Assembly (NCBI RefSeq): GCF_014650075.1
Contig: NZ_BMUG01000003.1
Coordinates: 124,001-188,000 of the forward strand
Direction: 5' to 3'
Origin: Streptomyces microflavus
GTDB taxonomy: Bacteria; Actinomycetota; Actinomycetes; Streptomycetales; Streptomycetaceae
DNA: 64,000 nt
The first letter of the stretch is position 1; the number at the start of each line of letters is the position of its first letter. Positions 41,712 through 50,701 of this stretch are shown here, piece after piece. The notes beneath the pieces are model-generated. The model was not told the origin of the DNA and searched no databases. It saw only the letters and a program-made list of their open reading frames with translations. The translations under genes were made by a program, and so were the position numbers.

Positions 41712-42832
41712 CCGTAACCAAGGCCACCGAGGCCGCAGTTGAGGCCGCCGACGAGAACGCCGTGTTCTCCGTGCGCAACCTCTGGAAGGTCTTCGGCCCC
41801 AAGGCCGACCGGATCCCCGGCAGCGAACACGCCTCCCTCCCGCCCGCCGAACTGCGCGAGGCCACCGGCTGCACCGCCGCCGTACGCGATGTCTCCTTCG
41901 ACGTCCGCAAGGGCGAGGTCTTCGTCGTCATGGGCCTGTCGGGCTCCGGCAAGTCGACCCTCGTACGCTGTCTGACCCGGCTGATCGAGCCCACCAGCGG
42001 CACCCTCGCCATCGACGGTGAGGACGTCCTCGCCATGGACCGCTCCCGGCTGCGCGAACTGCGCCGCCACCGCGCCGCGATGGTCTTCCAGCACTTCGGA
42101 CTGCTGCCGCACCGCACGGTGTTGGACAACGTCGCCTACGGCCTGGAGATCCAGGGCCTCAGCAAGGCCGAACGCCGTGCCAAGGCTGCCGAGTTGGTGG
42201 AGAAGGTCGGCCTCGCGGGCCTGGAGGACCGGCGCCCCTCCCAGCTCTCCGGCGGACAGCAGCAGCGCGTCGGCCTCGCCCGCGCGCTCGCCGTCGACCC
42301 CTCCGTCCTCCTCTTCGACGAGCCGTTCAGCGCGCTGGACCCGCTGATCCGCCGGGAGATGCAGGACGAGGTGGTCCGGCTGCACCGCGAGGAGGGCCGC
42401 ACCATGGTCTTCATCACCCACGACCTCAGCGAGGCGCTGCGCCTGGGCACCCGGATCGCGCTGATGCGCGACGGCGGCATCGTCCAGCTCGGCACCCCCG
42501 AGGAGATCGTGGGCTCACCCGCCGACGACTACGTACGCGAGTTCGTCCGGGACGTGCCGCGCGAGCAGGTCCTCACCGTCGCCACCGCGATGCGCCCCGC
42601 GCTCGCAGGGGAGAGCGAACGCGGCCCGGCCGTGCGCCCCGAAGCCACCGTGTACGAGGCCATCGAGGCGGTCTCCCGCTCCGGCGACCCCGCCGCCCGG
42701 GTGATGGACGGCGGCCGGCTCGTCGGCGTCGTCGACCACGCGTGCCTGCTGGACGTCGTGGCCGGCACGACCGACCCCGACAAGGCGACCGCCCCCGACG
42801 CTCCGGACGGCTCCCGCGAGGTGACCGTCTGA
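41708..42832 (+). CDS. Glycine betaine/proline-betaine ABC transporter ATPase
   Basis: A 374-residue ATPase of the ProV/OpuAA type. Walker A is GLSGSGKST, the Q-loop [12 protein letters not shown], the signature LSGGQQQRV, Walker [14 protein letters not shown], and the switch His in [10 protein letters not shown]. As is typical, an N-terminal extension of about 25 residues precedes the first strand, and a C-terminal tail (from about 285) ends in a partial CBS-like segment ([18 protein letters not shown]), which in OpuA senses ionic strength. ATGA overlap with the flavoprotein gene and TGATG overlap with the permease gene. Confidence 0.93.
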   Translation: MTVTKATEAAVEAADENAVFSVRNLWKVFGPKADRIPGSEHASLPPAELREATGCTAAVRDVSFDVRKGEVFVVMGLSGSGKSTLVRCLTRLIEPTSGTLAIDGEDVLAMDRSRLRELRRHRAAMVFQHFGLLPHRTVLDNVAYGLEIQGLSKAERRAKAAELVEKVGLAGLEDRRPSQLSGGQQQRVGLARALAVDPSVLLFDEPFSALDPLIRREMQDEVVRLHREEGRTMVFITHDLSEALRLGTRIALMRDGGIVQLGTPEEIVGSPADDYVREFVRDVPREQVLTVATAMRPALAGESERGPAVRPEATVYEAIEAVSRSGDPAARVMDGGRLVGVVDHACLLDVVAGTTDPDKATAPDAPDGSREVTV

Positions 42833-44817
42833 TGGCCACCGCCCAGGCCACCCCGGTCCGCCCCGCGCGAGCGGGCGCGCGCCGGGGACCGCTGGCCGCC
42901 CTCCGCGACCGCCCGGCCGCCGGAAAGCTCCTGCTCCTCGCGCTCGCCGCCGTCATCCTCGTCCCCCTCGTGCACAGCCGCTGGGGAGGCGGCATCTGGC
43001 CGGACGCGCTCACCGCCGACCTCTCGGCGCCGCTCGGCGAGGTCACCGACTGGATCGTCTCCAACCGGGACAACCACCCGCTCTTCCTCTACTTCTTCGG
43101 CCACATCAGCAACGCCGTCGTGCTCTCCGTACGCGGGGTCTACCTGATCCTCCTGGCCCTCGGCTGGGCCGGTGTCACCGTGCTCGCCGCCGCCGTCGCC
43201 TGGCGCGTCGCGGGTATCAGGCTCGCCCTCACCGCGGCCGTCTCGTTCCTGGTCTGCGGGCTGCTCGGCATGTGGGTGCCGACCATGCAGACGCTCGCCC
43301 TGATGGTCGTGGCCGTCCTCGCATCCGTCGTGCTCGGACTGCTCCTCGGCCTGGCCGCCGGGCTCTCCGACCGTACGTTCCGTGTGCTGCGCCCGGTGCT
43401 GGACACCATGCAGGTGCTGCCCGCCTTCGCCTATCTGCTCCCCGTGGTGCTGATCTTCGGCATCGGCGTGCCCGGAGCGGTCCTCGCCACCGTCGTGTAC
43501 GCGGCTCCGCCGATGGCGCGGCTCACCGCGCTCGGCCTGCGCGGCGCGGACGCGGGCGTCATGGAGGCCGTCGCCTCGCTCGGCGCGACCGGGAAGCAGC
43601 GGCTGCTCACGGCCCGGCTGCCACTGGCCCGCAAGGAGCTGCTCCTCGGCCTCAACCAGACCATCATGATGGCGCTCTCCATGGCCGTCATCGCCTCGGT
43701 GATCGGCGCCGGCGGCCTCGGCGACCGCGTCTACCAGGCGCTGTCCTCCGTCGACGTGGGCGCCGCCCTCGCCGCGGGCATCCCGATCGTCCTGCTGGCC
43801 GTCGTCCTGGACCGTACGACGGAGGCGGCGGGCCGCCGCATCGGCGCCGAGCCCACCGGCCCGGCCCTCCTGCGGGGATGGCGCGGCTGGACCCTGGCCG
43901 CCCTGGCCACCGCCGTCGTCGCCTTCGTCGGACGGGCCACCGACGGCCGGGTCTGGCCCGAGGACGTCACGGTGGCGATCGCCGGACCGGTGAACACCGC
44001 CAAGGACTGGATGGTCGACCACCTCTACACCGGCGTGCCCGTCGTCGGCGGCACCGCCGACCTCGCCGCCCACTTCACCAGCGGCGTCCTCAACCCGCTG
44101 CGCAGCGGACTCACCGGACTGCCCTGGTGGTCGGTGCTGCTGATCGTCGCCGCCCTCGCCTGGACCATCGGCACCTGGCGCACCGCCGCCACCGCCGTCC
44201 TCGCCATGGCCGCGATCGGCGTCCTCGGTGTCTGGGAACCGTCGATGGACACCCTCAGCCAGGTGCTCGCCGCAGTCGCGGTCACCCTGGTCCTCGGCTT
44301 CGGCATCGCCATCGGAGCCGCCCGCAGTGAGCGCCTGGAACGGCTGCTGCGCCCGGTCCTGGACGTCTTCCAGACCATGCCGCAGTTCGTCTACCTGATC
44401 CCCGTCGTCGCCCTCTTCGGCGTCGGCCGCGCCCCTGCCGCAGCGGCAGCCGTCGTCTACGCGCTGCCCGCCGTCGTCCGCATCACCACCCAGGGGCTGC
44501 GGGGCGTCGACCCGGCCGCGATGGAGTGCGCCCGCTCGCTCGGCGCCACCACCGGCCAGCAGCTCCGCCAGGTCCAACTGCCGCTTGCCAGGCCCTCTTT
44601 GCTGCTCGCCGTCAACCAGGCGGTCGTGCTGGTCCTCGCCGTCGTCATCATCGGCGGACTCGTCGGATCCGGTGCACTCGGCTACGAGGTCGTCCTCGGC
44701 CTCGCCCAGGGCGACCTGGCCACCGGGCTCGTCGCCGGAGCCGCGATCGTCTGCCTCGGCCTGATGCTCGACCGGGTCACCCAGCCCACCACCCGCCGCC
44801 AGCGACAGGAGAGCTGA
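42832..44817 (+). CDS. Glycine betaine ABC permease with two fused transmembrane domains
   Basis: A 661-residue permease made of two ProW/OpuAB-like units in one chain. Each half has about six helices and its own EAA coupling motif: EAVASLGATGKQRLLTARLP in the first and ECARSLGATTGQQLRQVQLP in the second. Standard relatives have one unit and act as homodimers, so this is a covalent pseudo-dimer. Each half also starts with a similar segment (IWPDALTADLSAP; VWPEDVTVAIAGP), which supports tandem duplication. ATG 42832 overlaps the ATPase stop. Only one base separates it from the binding-protein gene. Confidence 0.92.
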   Translation: MATAQATPVRPARAGARRGPLAALRDRPAAGKLLLLALAAVILVPLVHSRWGGGIWPDALTADLSAPLGEVTDWIVSNRDNHPLFLYFFGHISNAVVLSVRGVYLILLALGWAGVTVLAAAVAWRVAGIRLALTAAVSFLVCGLLGMWVPTMQTLALMVVAVLASVVLGLLLGLAAGLSDRTFRVLRPVLDTMQVLPAFAYLLPVVLIFGIGVPGAVLATVVYAAPPMARLTALGLRGADAGVMEAVASLGATGKQRLLTARLPLARKELLLGLNQTIMMALSMAVIASVIGAGGLGDRVYQALSSVDVGAALAAGIPIVLLAVVLDRTTEAAGRRIGAEPTGPALLRGWRGWTLAALATAVVAFVGRATDGRVWPEDVTVAIAGPVNTAKDWMVDHLYTGVPVVGGTADLAAHFTSGVLNPLRSGLTGLPWWSVLLIVAALAWTIGTWRTAATAVLAMAAIGVLGVWEPSMDTLSQVLAAVAVTLVLGFGIAIGAARSERLERLLRPVLDVFQTMPQFVYLIPVVALFGVGRAPAAAAAVVYALPAVVRITTQGLRGVDPAAMECARSLGATTGQQLRQVQLPLARPSLLLAVNQAVVLVLAVVIIGGLVGSGALGYEVVLGLAQGDLATGLVAGAAIVCLGLMLDRVTQPTTRRQRQES

Positions 44818-44818
44818 G

Positions 44819-45793
44819 ATGAACCGCTCCCGCACCCGCCTGCTCGTGGCGCTCGCCTCGGCCACCGCCCTGCTCACCACGGCAGGCTGCGGCGCCGCCG
44901 ACATGACCAAGCAGTCCTCCCCGTTCGCCGCCCCCGCCGGGGTCAAGACGGTCACCCTCTCCGTCCAGTCCTGGGTCGGAGCCCAGGCGAACGTCGCCGT
45001 CGCCGAGCAGCTCCTCAAGGAGAAGCTCGGCTACCGCGTCGACCTCGTGCAGACCGACGAGGTCCCCGCCTGGGACGCCCTCAGCCAGGGCCGTGTCGAC
45101 GCGATCCTGGAGGACTGGGGCCACCCCGACCAGGAGAAGCTGTACGTCGACGAGAAGAAGACCATCGTCCGCGGCGGCGACCTCGGGGTCACCGGCCACA
45201 TCGGCTGGTACGTCCCGAAGTACTGGGCCGACAAGCACCCCGACGTCACCGACTGGAAGAACCTGAACAAGTACGCGGACGAGCTGAAGACCGCCGAGAG
45301 CGGCGGCAAGGGCCAGCTCATGGACGGCTCGCCCTCCTACGTCACCAACGACGTGGCCCTGGTGAAGAACCTGGACCTGGACTACAAGGTGGTCTTCGCC
45401 GGCTCCGAGGCGGCCCAGATCACCCAGATCCAGCAGTTCGCCAAGGAGAAGAAGCCCTTCCTGAGCTACTGGTACCAGCCGCAGTGGCTGTTCAACGAGG
45501 TGCCGATGGTCGAGGTGAAGCTCCCGGAGTACACCGACGAGTGCGCGGCCAAGGACCCCGCGGACATCGACTGCGCCTACCCGACGACGCCGTTGCAGAA
45601 GTTCCTCAACGCCGACTTCGTGGAGCGCGGCGGGGACGCGGCCTCGTTCCTGAAGAAGTTCCAGTGGTCGGAGAAGGACCAGAACGAGGTCTCCGAGATG
45701 ATCGCCCAGCAGCGGCTCACACCGGAGGAGGCGGCCAAGCGCTGGATCGACCGCCACCCGGACGTCTGGAAGAAGTGGCTGGACAAGGGCTGA
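44819..45793 (+). CDS. Glycine betaine ABC transporter substrate-binding lipoprotein
   Basis: A 324-residue OpuAC-type binding protein. Signal peptide with lipobox TTAGC (about residues 20-24) anchors it outside the membrane. The mature part begins TVTLSVQSWVGAQANVAVAE and continues with AILEDWGH, IGWYVPKYWA and FLSYWYQPQWLFNE, whose aromatic residues (Trp, Tyr) form the quaternary-ammonium cage in this family. It is the last gene of the osmoprotection operon and ends at a strong terminator. Choline or carnitine is an alternative ligand. Confidence 0.93.
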   Translation: MNRSRTRLLVALASATALLTTAGCGAADMTKQSSPFAAPAGVKTVTLSVQSWVGAQANVAVAEQLLKEKLGYRVDLVQTDEVPAWDALSQGRVDAILEDWGHPDQEKLYVDEKKTIVRGGDLGVTGHIGWYVPKYWADKHPDVTDWKNLNKYADELKTAESGGKGQLMDGSPSYVTNDVALVKNLDLDYKVVFAGSEAAQITQIQQFAKEKKPFLSYWYQPQWLFNEVPMVEVKLPEYTDECAAKDPADIDCAYPTTPLQKFLNADFVERGGDAASFLKKFQWSEKDQNEVSEMIAQQRLTPEEAAKRWIDRHPDVWKKWLDKG

Positions 45794-45802
45794 AGGACCG
45801 GA

Positions 45803-45826
45803 CGCCGCCCTGCGCGAAGGGCGGCG
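45803..45826. terminator. Bidirectional terminator after the betaine operon
   Basis: A perfect 9-bp stem CGCCGCCCT/AGGGCGGCG with loop GCGCGA lies between the binding-protein gene (plus) and the P450 gene (minus). Confidence 0.8.
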
Positions 45827-45838
45827 CCCGCTTCCCGG

Positions 45839-47206
45839 CTACCGTGCCCGCACGGTAGCCAGCACATCCCGGTCCGGCTGAAGCGTCAGGCTCGGTACGG
45901 GCTCGACGACGCCCGGCTCGACGTCCAGCTCGAAGCGCCGGGCCAGCACGGCCAGGATCAGCACGGACTCGACCATCGCGAACCGGGTCCCCAGGCAGAC
46001 CCGGGGCCCGCCGCCGAACGGGAACCACGCGTACTCCGCGATCTCGTCGCCGTTCGTAGCGTCCCAGCGCTCCGGGCGGAACTCCTCCGGCTCGGGGAAC
46101 CACCGCGCGTCGCGGTGCGTGGACCACTGGCTGCTCCACACCCGGGTCCCCTCGGGGATCGGCAGACCGCCGAGCCGGGCCCCCTCCTTCGCCACCCCCG
46201 TGATCAGCCAGATCGTCGGGTACAGGCGCAGGGTCTCCTTCACCACCGCCTGGGTGTACGTGAGTTGGGCGTAGTCCTCGAAACCGGGCTCCCGGTCGCC
46301 GAGCACCCGGTCCAGCTCCTCGGCGAGCGCGGCCCGCACCCGGGGGTTCCGCGCGAGCAGGTACCAGGCCCACACCAGGGTCGAACTCGTCGTCTCATGG
46401 CCGCCGATGTACAGGGTGACCGTCTCGTCGCGGATCTCCTCGTCGCTGAGCCGCTCACCGCTCTCGTCGACCGCGGTGAGCAACCGGCTGAGCAGATCGG
46501 GTCGTTCGGTCTCGCCGTCGCGGTGCCGGGCCACCACCCGCCCCACCTCGGAGTCGATGACGGCGGCGGCCTTCCTGATCCGCGCCCGGCCCGGAGTCGG
46601 CACCCAGTCGGGCAGCAGCGCCCCGATCCCCGCGAACTCCTTGCCGATCTCCAGCTGGGCCACATCCATCGCCCGGCCCATCGCCTCCGAGTCCGCGGGG
46701 GTGTCCACGCCGAAGATGGTGCGCACCGCGATCTTCTGCGTCAGCGCGGCCATCTCCTTCTTGACGTCGACCCGTTCACCGTCCGACCAGGCGTCGGCCA
46801 GCTCCACCGCGGAGCTCGCCATGGTGGCCGCGTACGACTTGACCTGCTTGGGCCGCACCGAGGGCTGCACCAGCGAACGTTTGCGCCGCCAGTCCCGGCC
46901 CCGCGCCACGATGATCCCGTTGCCCATCACCGCCCGGAACGCGACGCCGAGCCGGGGCTGGTCGAAGGTGCGCTCCGTCTCGGTGAGCAGCTCGCCTATG
47001 CACTCCGGGTCGGAGATGAACACGCACCGGTTGCGCCCGAACCGCCAGCGCACCATGTCCCCGTGCCCCCGCAGGAGTTCGAAGAAGGCGAGGGGGTTCT
47101 TCCCGAACTGCGGCAGGTTCCCGAGCAGCGGCAGCCCCCTGGGGCCCGGTACGAGCGCATGGCCGCGAGACGGGGTGTCGAGCTCCGGGCCGGTCTGCGT
47201 GGACAT
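45839..47206 (-). CDS. Cytochrome P450, class resembling CYP4/CYP102-type
   Basis: A 455-residue P450, not related closely to the CYP157/154 pair. The N-terminus is PGPRGLPLLGNLPQFGKNPL (substrate-entry proline region), the I-helix GGHETTSS, the K-helix ETLR, the PERF-like region FRPERW, and the heme site FPFGGGPRVCLG (Cys404). All key P450 residues are present. The start is ATG 47206 with GGAG upstream; an extension to 47287 is in frame but lacks a ribosome site. A pair of overlapping palindromes sits just upstream (47253-47280). Possible substrates are fatty acids or terpenoids; no reductase is adjacent. Confidence 0.92.
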   Translation of the reverse strand: MSTQTGPELDTPSRGHALVPGPRGLPLLGNLPQFGKNPLAFFELLRGHGDMVRWRFGRNRCVFISDPECIGELLTETERTFDQPRLGVAFRAVMGNGIIVARGRDWRRKRSLVQPSVRPKQVKSYAATMASSAVELADAWSDGERVDVKKEMAALTQKIAVRTIFGVDTPADSEAMGRAMDVAQLEIGKEFAGIGALLPDWVPTPGRARIRKAAAVIDSEVGRVVARHRDGETERPDLLSRLLTAVDESGERLSDEEIRDETVTLYIGGHETTSSTLVWAWYLLARNPRVRAALAEELDRVLGDREPGFEDYAQLTYTQAVVKETLRLYPTIWLITGVAKEGARLGGLPIPEGTRVWSSQWSTHRDARWFPEPEEFRPERWDATNGDEIAEYAWFPFGGGPRVCLGTRFAMVESVLILAVLARRFELDVEPGVVEPVPSLTLQPDRDVLATVRAR

Positions 47207-47252
47207 CGAAAGGACTCCGCTCCCTGGGGTGCGCCACGGGGTGGCGCGCAAT

Positions 47253-47280
47253 CGTTCGAACCTCATCGAACGTGATGAGG
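47253..47280 (-). promoter_or_regulatory. Two interleaved palindromes upstream of the P450 gene
   Basis: CGTTCGA-N6-TCGAACG (47253-47272) overlaps CCTCATC-GAACGT-GATGAGG (47261-47280); both are perfect 7-bp inverted repeats and share the middle. They start 47 bases from the P450 start codon, in the 222-base divergent gap to the GNAT gene. This is a likely repressor site; the rest of the gap shows no gene. Confidence 0.55.
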
Positions 47281-47428
47281 ACGGCACTCCGCCAGGGCGT
47301 CGGACCGGCGTGGCCGGAATCCGCCATCAGCCGTGCGGAGTACGCGAGTTGTCGAGCGTAGCCGTACCGGCCTTCGGATTCGAACAGGGTGCGGCGGCAG
47401 AATTTCCGCCGCATGTGACAATCCCGTC

Positions 47429-48157
47429 ATGTCGATCGACTCGCCGGCGGGCCGCGCCCGCGCGCTGTGGCAGGAACAGGCAGCCGCACCGGACGCCGTC
47501 TTCGGAACCCCCGGCCGCCCGGCGGTCCTCGTCTCCCCGGCCTCGTCCCTGGCACCGCCGTCCTGGGTGGGCGTGGTGACCATCGGGGACACGGCCCTGA
47601 TCACCGCCCCCACCACCCGGGCCGCCGACTCCGTGACGACCGCCCTGGCCGGCCTCCCCACCGACCGGCTCACCGACCCCGCGACGGTCACCGGACTGCT
47701 CCCGGTGGCCGACACCCTCGGCCCGGCGGTGCTGGCCTACCTGGCCCCCAACGCCCTCCGCCCACCCAGGGCCACCGGCACCCCGACCGGACGCCTGACC
47801 CCCGGTCACGCGGTGCTGCGGGCGCTGTCGGAGGAGGCGGGCGAGGAGGAGGCGGGCGAGAGCGGGCTGGAGGAGATCACCTCACCGGTCTTCGTCGTAC
47901 GGGACGGCGGCGCGGGAGTCCTCGCCGCCGCCGGCTACGCCCACTGGCCGCGCGACACCGCCCACCTCTGCGTGCTGACCGCACCGGGGGCACGGGGCCG
48001 GGGGTTCGCCCGGCAGGTGGCCTCGGAGGCCACCGCACACGCCCTCGCCGCCGGCCTGCTCCCGCAGTGGCGGGCCCGTCCGGCCGCCTCCCGCCGGGTG
48101 GCGGCGGCACTGGGCTACCGGGAGCTGGGTGCTCAGCTGAGCGTACGGCTGGTCTGA
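47429..48157 (+). CDS. GNAT-family acetyltransferase-like protein
   Basis: A 242-residue protein. The C-terminal third fits a GNAT fold: TAHLCVLTAPGARGRGFARQVA contains the acetyl-CoA pyrophosphate loop (RGRGFA), followed by ATAHALAAGLLPQWRA and LGYRELG. The N-terminal part (about 1-140) lacks a clear match. The start is ATG 47429. Divergent from the P450 gene. The acceptor is unknown. Confidence 0.8.
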   Translation: MSIDSPAGRARALWQEQAAAPDAVFGTPGRPAVLVSPASSLAPPSWVGVVTIGDTALITAPTTRAADSVTTALAGLPTDRLTDPATVTGLLPVADTLGPAVLAYLAPNALRPPRATGTPTGRLTPGHAVLRALSEEAGEEEAGESGLEEITSPVFVVRDGGAGVLAAAGYAHWPRDTAHLCVLTAPGARGRGFARQVASEATAHALAAGLLPQWRARPAASRRVAAALGYRELGAQLSVRLV

Positions 48158-48203
48158 ACGCGGTCCGACAGGGCACGCCCGACCGGTCCGGACCGGCACG
48201 GGC

Positions 48204-49784
48204 TCACAGTCCCACGATCAGCTGGATGCAGACGATCTTGACCAGGATGGCCAGGGCGAACAGCGTCGAGTAGCCGTTGTTGATCCGGCTGTCGCTCGCC
48301 CGGCTGTTGGCGTACGCCACGATCGCCGGGTTGCCGACATAGCCCGACAGCAGCCCCATCGTCCGCTCCCGGCTCTGGCCGAGCCCCTTGGCGACCAGCA
48401 CCAGCAGGGAGTAGCTGACCACCGCGCCGATCGCCAGCACGGCCACCAGCTTCAGCCCGAAGAGCGAGAAGGCGTTCTCGCGGAACGAGTAGCCGGAGGT
48501 GAGGCCCACCACGGCGAGGAAGAGCAGCAGGCCGATCTGGCGCAGGGTCAGGTTGGCCCGGGTCGGCAGCGTCCACACCAGGGGGCCTGTGCGGCGGCGC
48601 CAGCCCAGGATCATGCCCATCACCAGCGGCCCCGCGCCCATGCCCAGCGCCAGCGTGGTGGAGCCGAGGGTGAGGGAGGGGATGCCGATCAGAAAGCCCA
48701 GGGCGAGGCCGACGCCCAGGCTGACCGCGCTCACCTCACTGACCTTCGCCTCGGTGTCGCCCAGGTACGTGGTGACCTCGCTCGTCCGCTCGCGCGGCAT
48801 CACCACCCGTACCCGGTCGTCGAGCTGGAGCAGCAGACCGTCGTGGGCGAGCATGTCGAAGTCACCGCGCCGGACCCGGCTGACCACGGCCCCGTACTTC
48901 TCGCCGAGCCCCAGTTCGGCGACCGTGTGCCCGGCCAGGTCGGGGTTGGTGAGCAGGACCCGCCGGTAGTCCACCGCGCTGCGGTCGTCCAGCAGGTGGC
49001 GCGGGGCGAGGGACCCGAGCGCCTCCGTCGCCGCCCGTACGTCGTTCTCGCCGCCGACCAGGACGACCTGGTCGCCGGGGGAGAGGCGGTCCAGCTCCCG
49101 GGCGACCCGGGTGACGCCGTCGGCGGGGCGGTACTCGCTGGCCAGTACCCGGTGCGCGGTCACTCCGGGGACGTCGGCCCAGCGGGTTTCCCGGGCCACC
49201 TCGACCGTACGGGTGATGAGGGTGGAGGGGAGGCCCGAGTCGGGGTCGCGGCGGGCGGTCCAGGTGCGGCGGGCCGCGACCGCCGAGACGAACATGATCG
49301 TGATGACGACGGCGAGCGGGTAGCCGATGGCGTACCCGACAGCGGGCTGCGTCGGGTCGGCGGAGGCGTCCTGGGCGGCGGCGAGCCCCGGGGTCGTCGT
49401 CCCGATGCCCGCGTAGCCGCCCGCGAGGAACGGGCCGCTGATACCGAACCCGTAGTATCCGACCAGGCCGACCACCACGGCCGTGACGACCAGGGCCACC
49501 ACCGCCCCCGCCATCACCGGGAGCTGGCCGCGCAGTTCACGGAAGAACGAGGGGCCCGACTCCAGGCCGACCGTGTACACGTACAGGGCCAGGCCCAGCG
49601 CCGAGACCCCGGCGGGTACGGCGGCGGCGATGTCCTCGTCCAGCGCCCCCACGAAGAGGCCGACGAACAGGACACCGGCCGCCCCCAGCCGTACCGGGCC
49701 GAAGCGCACCAGGCCGAGCAGCGAGCCGAGCGCGATCACCGCGAACACGGTCACCCACGGGTTGTCCGCGAAGAACTGCCACAC
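48204..49784 (-). CDS. Aspartate:alanine exchanger-family transporter with RCK_C domains
   Basis: A 526-residue membrane protein of the AAE family: about five helices, then two cytoplasmic TrkA-C-like segments (about 205-290, with SPGDQVVLVGGENDV, and about 300-375, with DRVRVVMPRE), then about five more helices ending near the C-terminus (GLLSGYVGNPAIVAYAN, a family motif). Members exchange aspartate and alanine or act as sodium-linked carriers; the substrate here is uncertain. GTG start 49784 (GGGGAGG nine bases upstream) because upstream residues are non-typical. The ribosome site sits inside a long hairpin (49789-49846). Confidence 0.85.
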   Translation of the reverse strand: MWQFFADNPWVTVFAVIALGSLLGLVRFGPVRLGAAGVLFVGLFVGALDEDIAAAVPAGVSALGLALYVYTVGLESGPSFFRELRGQLPVMAGAVVALVVTAVVVGLVGYYGFGISGPFLAGGYAGIGTTTPGLAAAQDASADPTQPAVGYAIGYPLAVVITIMFVSAVAARRTWTARRDPDSGLPSTLITRTVEVARETRWADVPGVTAHRVLASEYRPADGVTRVARELDRLSPGDQVVLVGGENDVRAATEALGSLAPRHLLDDRSAVDYRRVLLTNPDLAGHTVAELGLGEKYGAVVSRVRRGDFDMLAHDGLLLQLDDRVRVVMPRERTSEVTTYLGDTEAKVSEVSAVSLGVGLALGFLIGIPSLTLGSTTLALGMGAGPLVMGMILGWRRRTGPLVWTLPTRANLTLRQIGLLLFLAVVGLTSGYSFRENAFSLFGLKLVAVLAIGAVVSYSLLVLVAKGLGQSRERTMGLLSGYVGNPAIVAYANSRASDSRINNGYSTLFALAILVKIVCIQLIVGL

Positions 49785-49788
49785 CGGC

Positions 49789-49846
49789 GCTGCCTCCCCG
49801 TCTCGAAGCGATCCCGTCCAGGATCTTCGAGGGGCGGGGAGGCTGC
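49789..49846 (-). promoter_or_regulatory. Long hairpin covering the ribosome site of the AAE transporter
   Basis: On the minus strand GCAGCCTCCCCG pairs with CGGGGAGGCAGC (one mismatch) and an inner CTCGAAGATCC pairs with GGATCGCTTCGAG (two-base bulge), loop of six. The second outer arm contains GGGGAGG, the ribosome site for the GTG at 49784. The same hairpin directly follows the stop of the gene at 49865, so it can act as its terminator. Either or both functions are possible. Confidence 0.6.
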
Positions 49847-49864
49847 CACCCGGCCGTAGGCCCG

Positions 49865-50701
49865 TCAGACTCCGTGCGGCACGTGCGCCGGGCGGCCCCG
49901 GCCCCGCGTCAGCGAGTAGCCGAACACGGCCGCGAGCGCGGCGAGCACACCGCCGCCGACCGTCCACAGCCAGCGGGTCGTCCACCAGCCCGACGCCCAG
50001 CCGTCCTCCGGCTCACCGGCGGCGCGGGCCTGGGAGGTTCCCGACGCACCGGTCACCGAGATGCCCGGTACCAGCGGCTCGGCGAGCGCGCCGTCCACGT
50101 GGTGGGCGCCGCCCTGGTCCACCGAGTCGGCCCGCACCTCGGCCTCGAACGGCAGCCCGAGGTCGTCGGCCGGGAGGTTCACCACCGTCAGCCGCACGTA
50201 GTAGCTGCCCGGCAGCGGGTCGTTCGCCCACGGCTCGGACCAGGACCGTACGGTGCGCAGCACACAGGAGAGCTCGACCGCCGAGGCGTCGGGTGCCGCC
50301 TTCCTGGTCTGGTGCCCGTACTGGCACGCCTGGCGGCGGCGCAGCCCGTCGTACACGTCGATCTGCCAGGTGGAGGCCGAACGCTTCGCCTCGCCCTCCG
50401 GCAGCTTCACCGTCGCCTTGACGGTGGGGCGCTGGCCGGTGTCGGCGGGGAACACCCAGTACAGGTAGTCGCCCGCCGATGCCTGCGCGGTGCCAGCCTG
50501 CCCCTGCTGGAGCGCGGTCGCCGTGCGGAAGGTGGTGCCGGCCTCGGTGGGGCCCGAGCCCTCGTCGCCGGGGCTCGCGCTCGCCGACGGGTCGTCGGCC
50601 ACGGCCGCGCCCGCCGAGGTGAACAGGGTCAGCCCGGCGAGGAGCGCCCCGGCGAACGCGCGCCGCGCGCCACGGGTGCGGCGGGATGTCGTCGTCACCA
50701 T
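49865..50701 (-). CDS. Secreted membrane-anchored protein of unknown function
   Basis: A 278-residue protein with a Sec signal (about 1-34, ending GAAVADD), an extracellular beta-rich domain (YLYWVFPADTGQRPTVKATV, GSYYVRLTVV; two Cys in CQYGH and SCVLR) and a C-terminal membrane helix (WLWTVGGGVLAALAAVFGY) with a basic tail. No known family recognised. It is coupled to the VWA gene by ATGA overlap, with GGAGG eight bases before ATG 50701. Together they resemble a surface complex in which a VWA protein holds an accessory protein. The terminator/hairpin at 49789 follows. Confidence 0.82.
   Translation of the reverse strand: MVTTTSRRTRGARRAFAGALLAGLTLFTSAGAAVADDPSASASPGDEGSGPTEAGTTFRTATALQQGQAGTAQASAGDYLYWVFPADTGQRPTVKATVKLPEGEAKRSASTWQIDVYDGLRRRQACQYGHQTRKAAPDASAVELSCVLRTVRSWSEPWANDPLPGSYYVRLTVVNLPADDLGLPFEAEVRADSVDQGGAHHVDGALAEPLVPGISVTGASGTSQARAAGEPEDGWASGWWTTRWLWTVGGGVLAALAAVFGYSLTRGRGRPAHVPHGV

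Noticed and set aside
42529..45018. An 829-residue minus-strand frame with many Asp/Gly/Glu repeats opposite the betaine permease
   Set aside because: A codon-phase shadow of the permease gene; it has no plausible start context.
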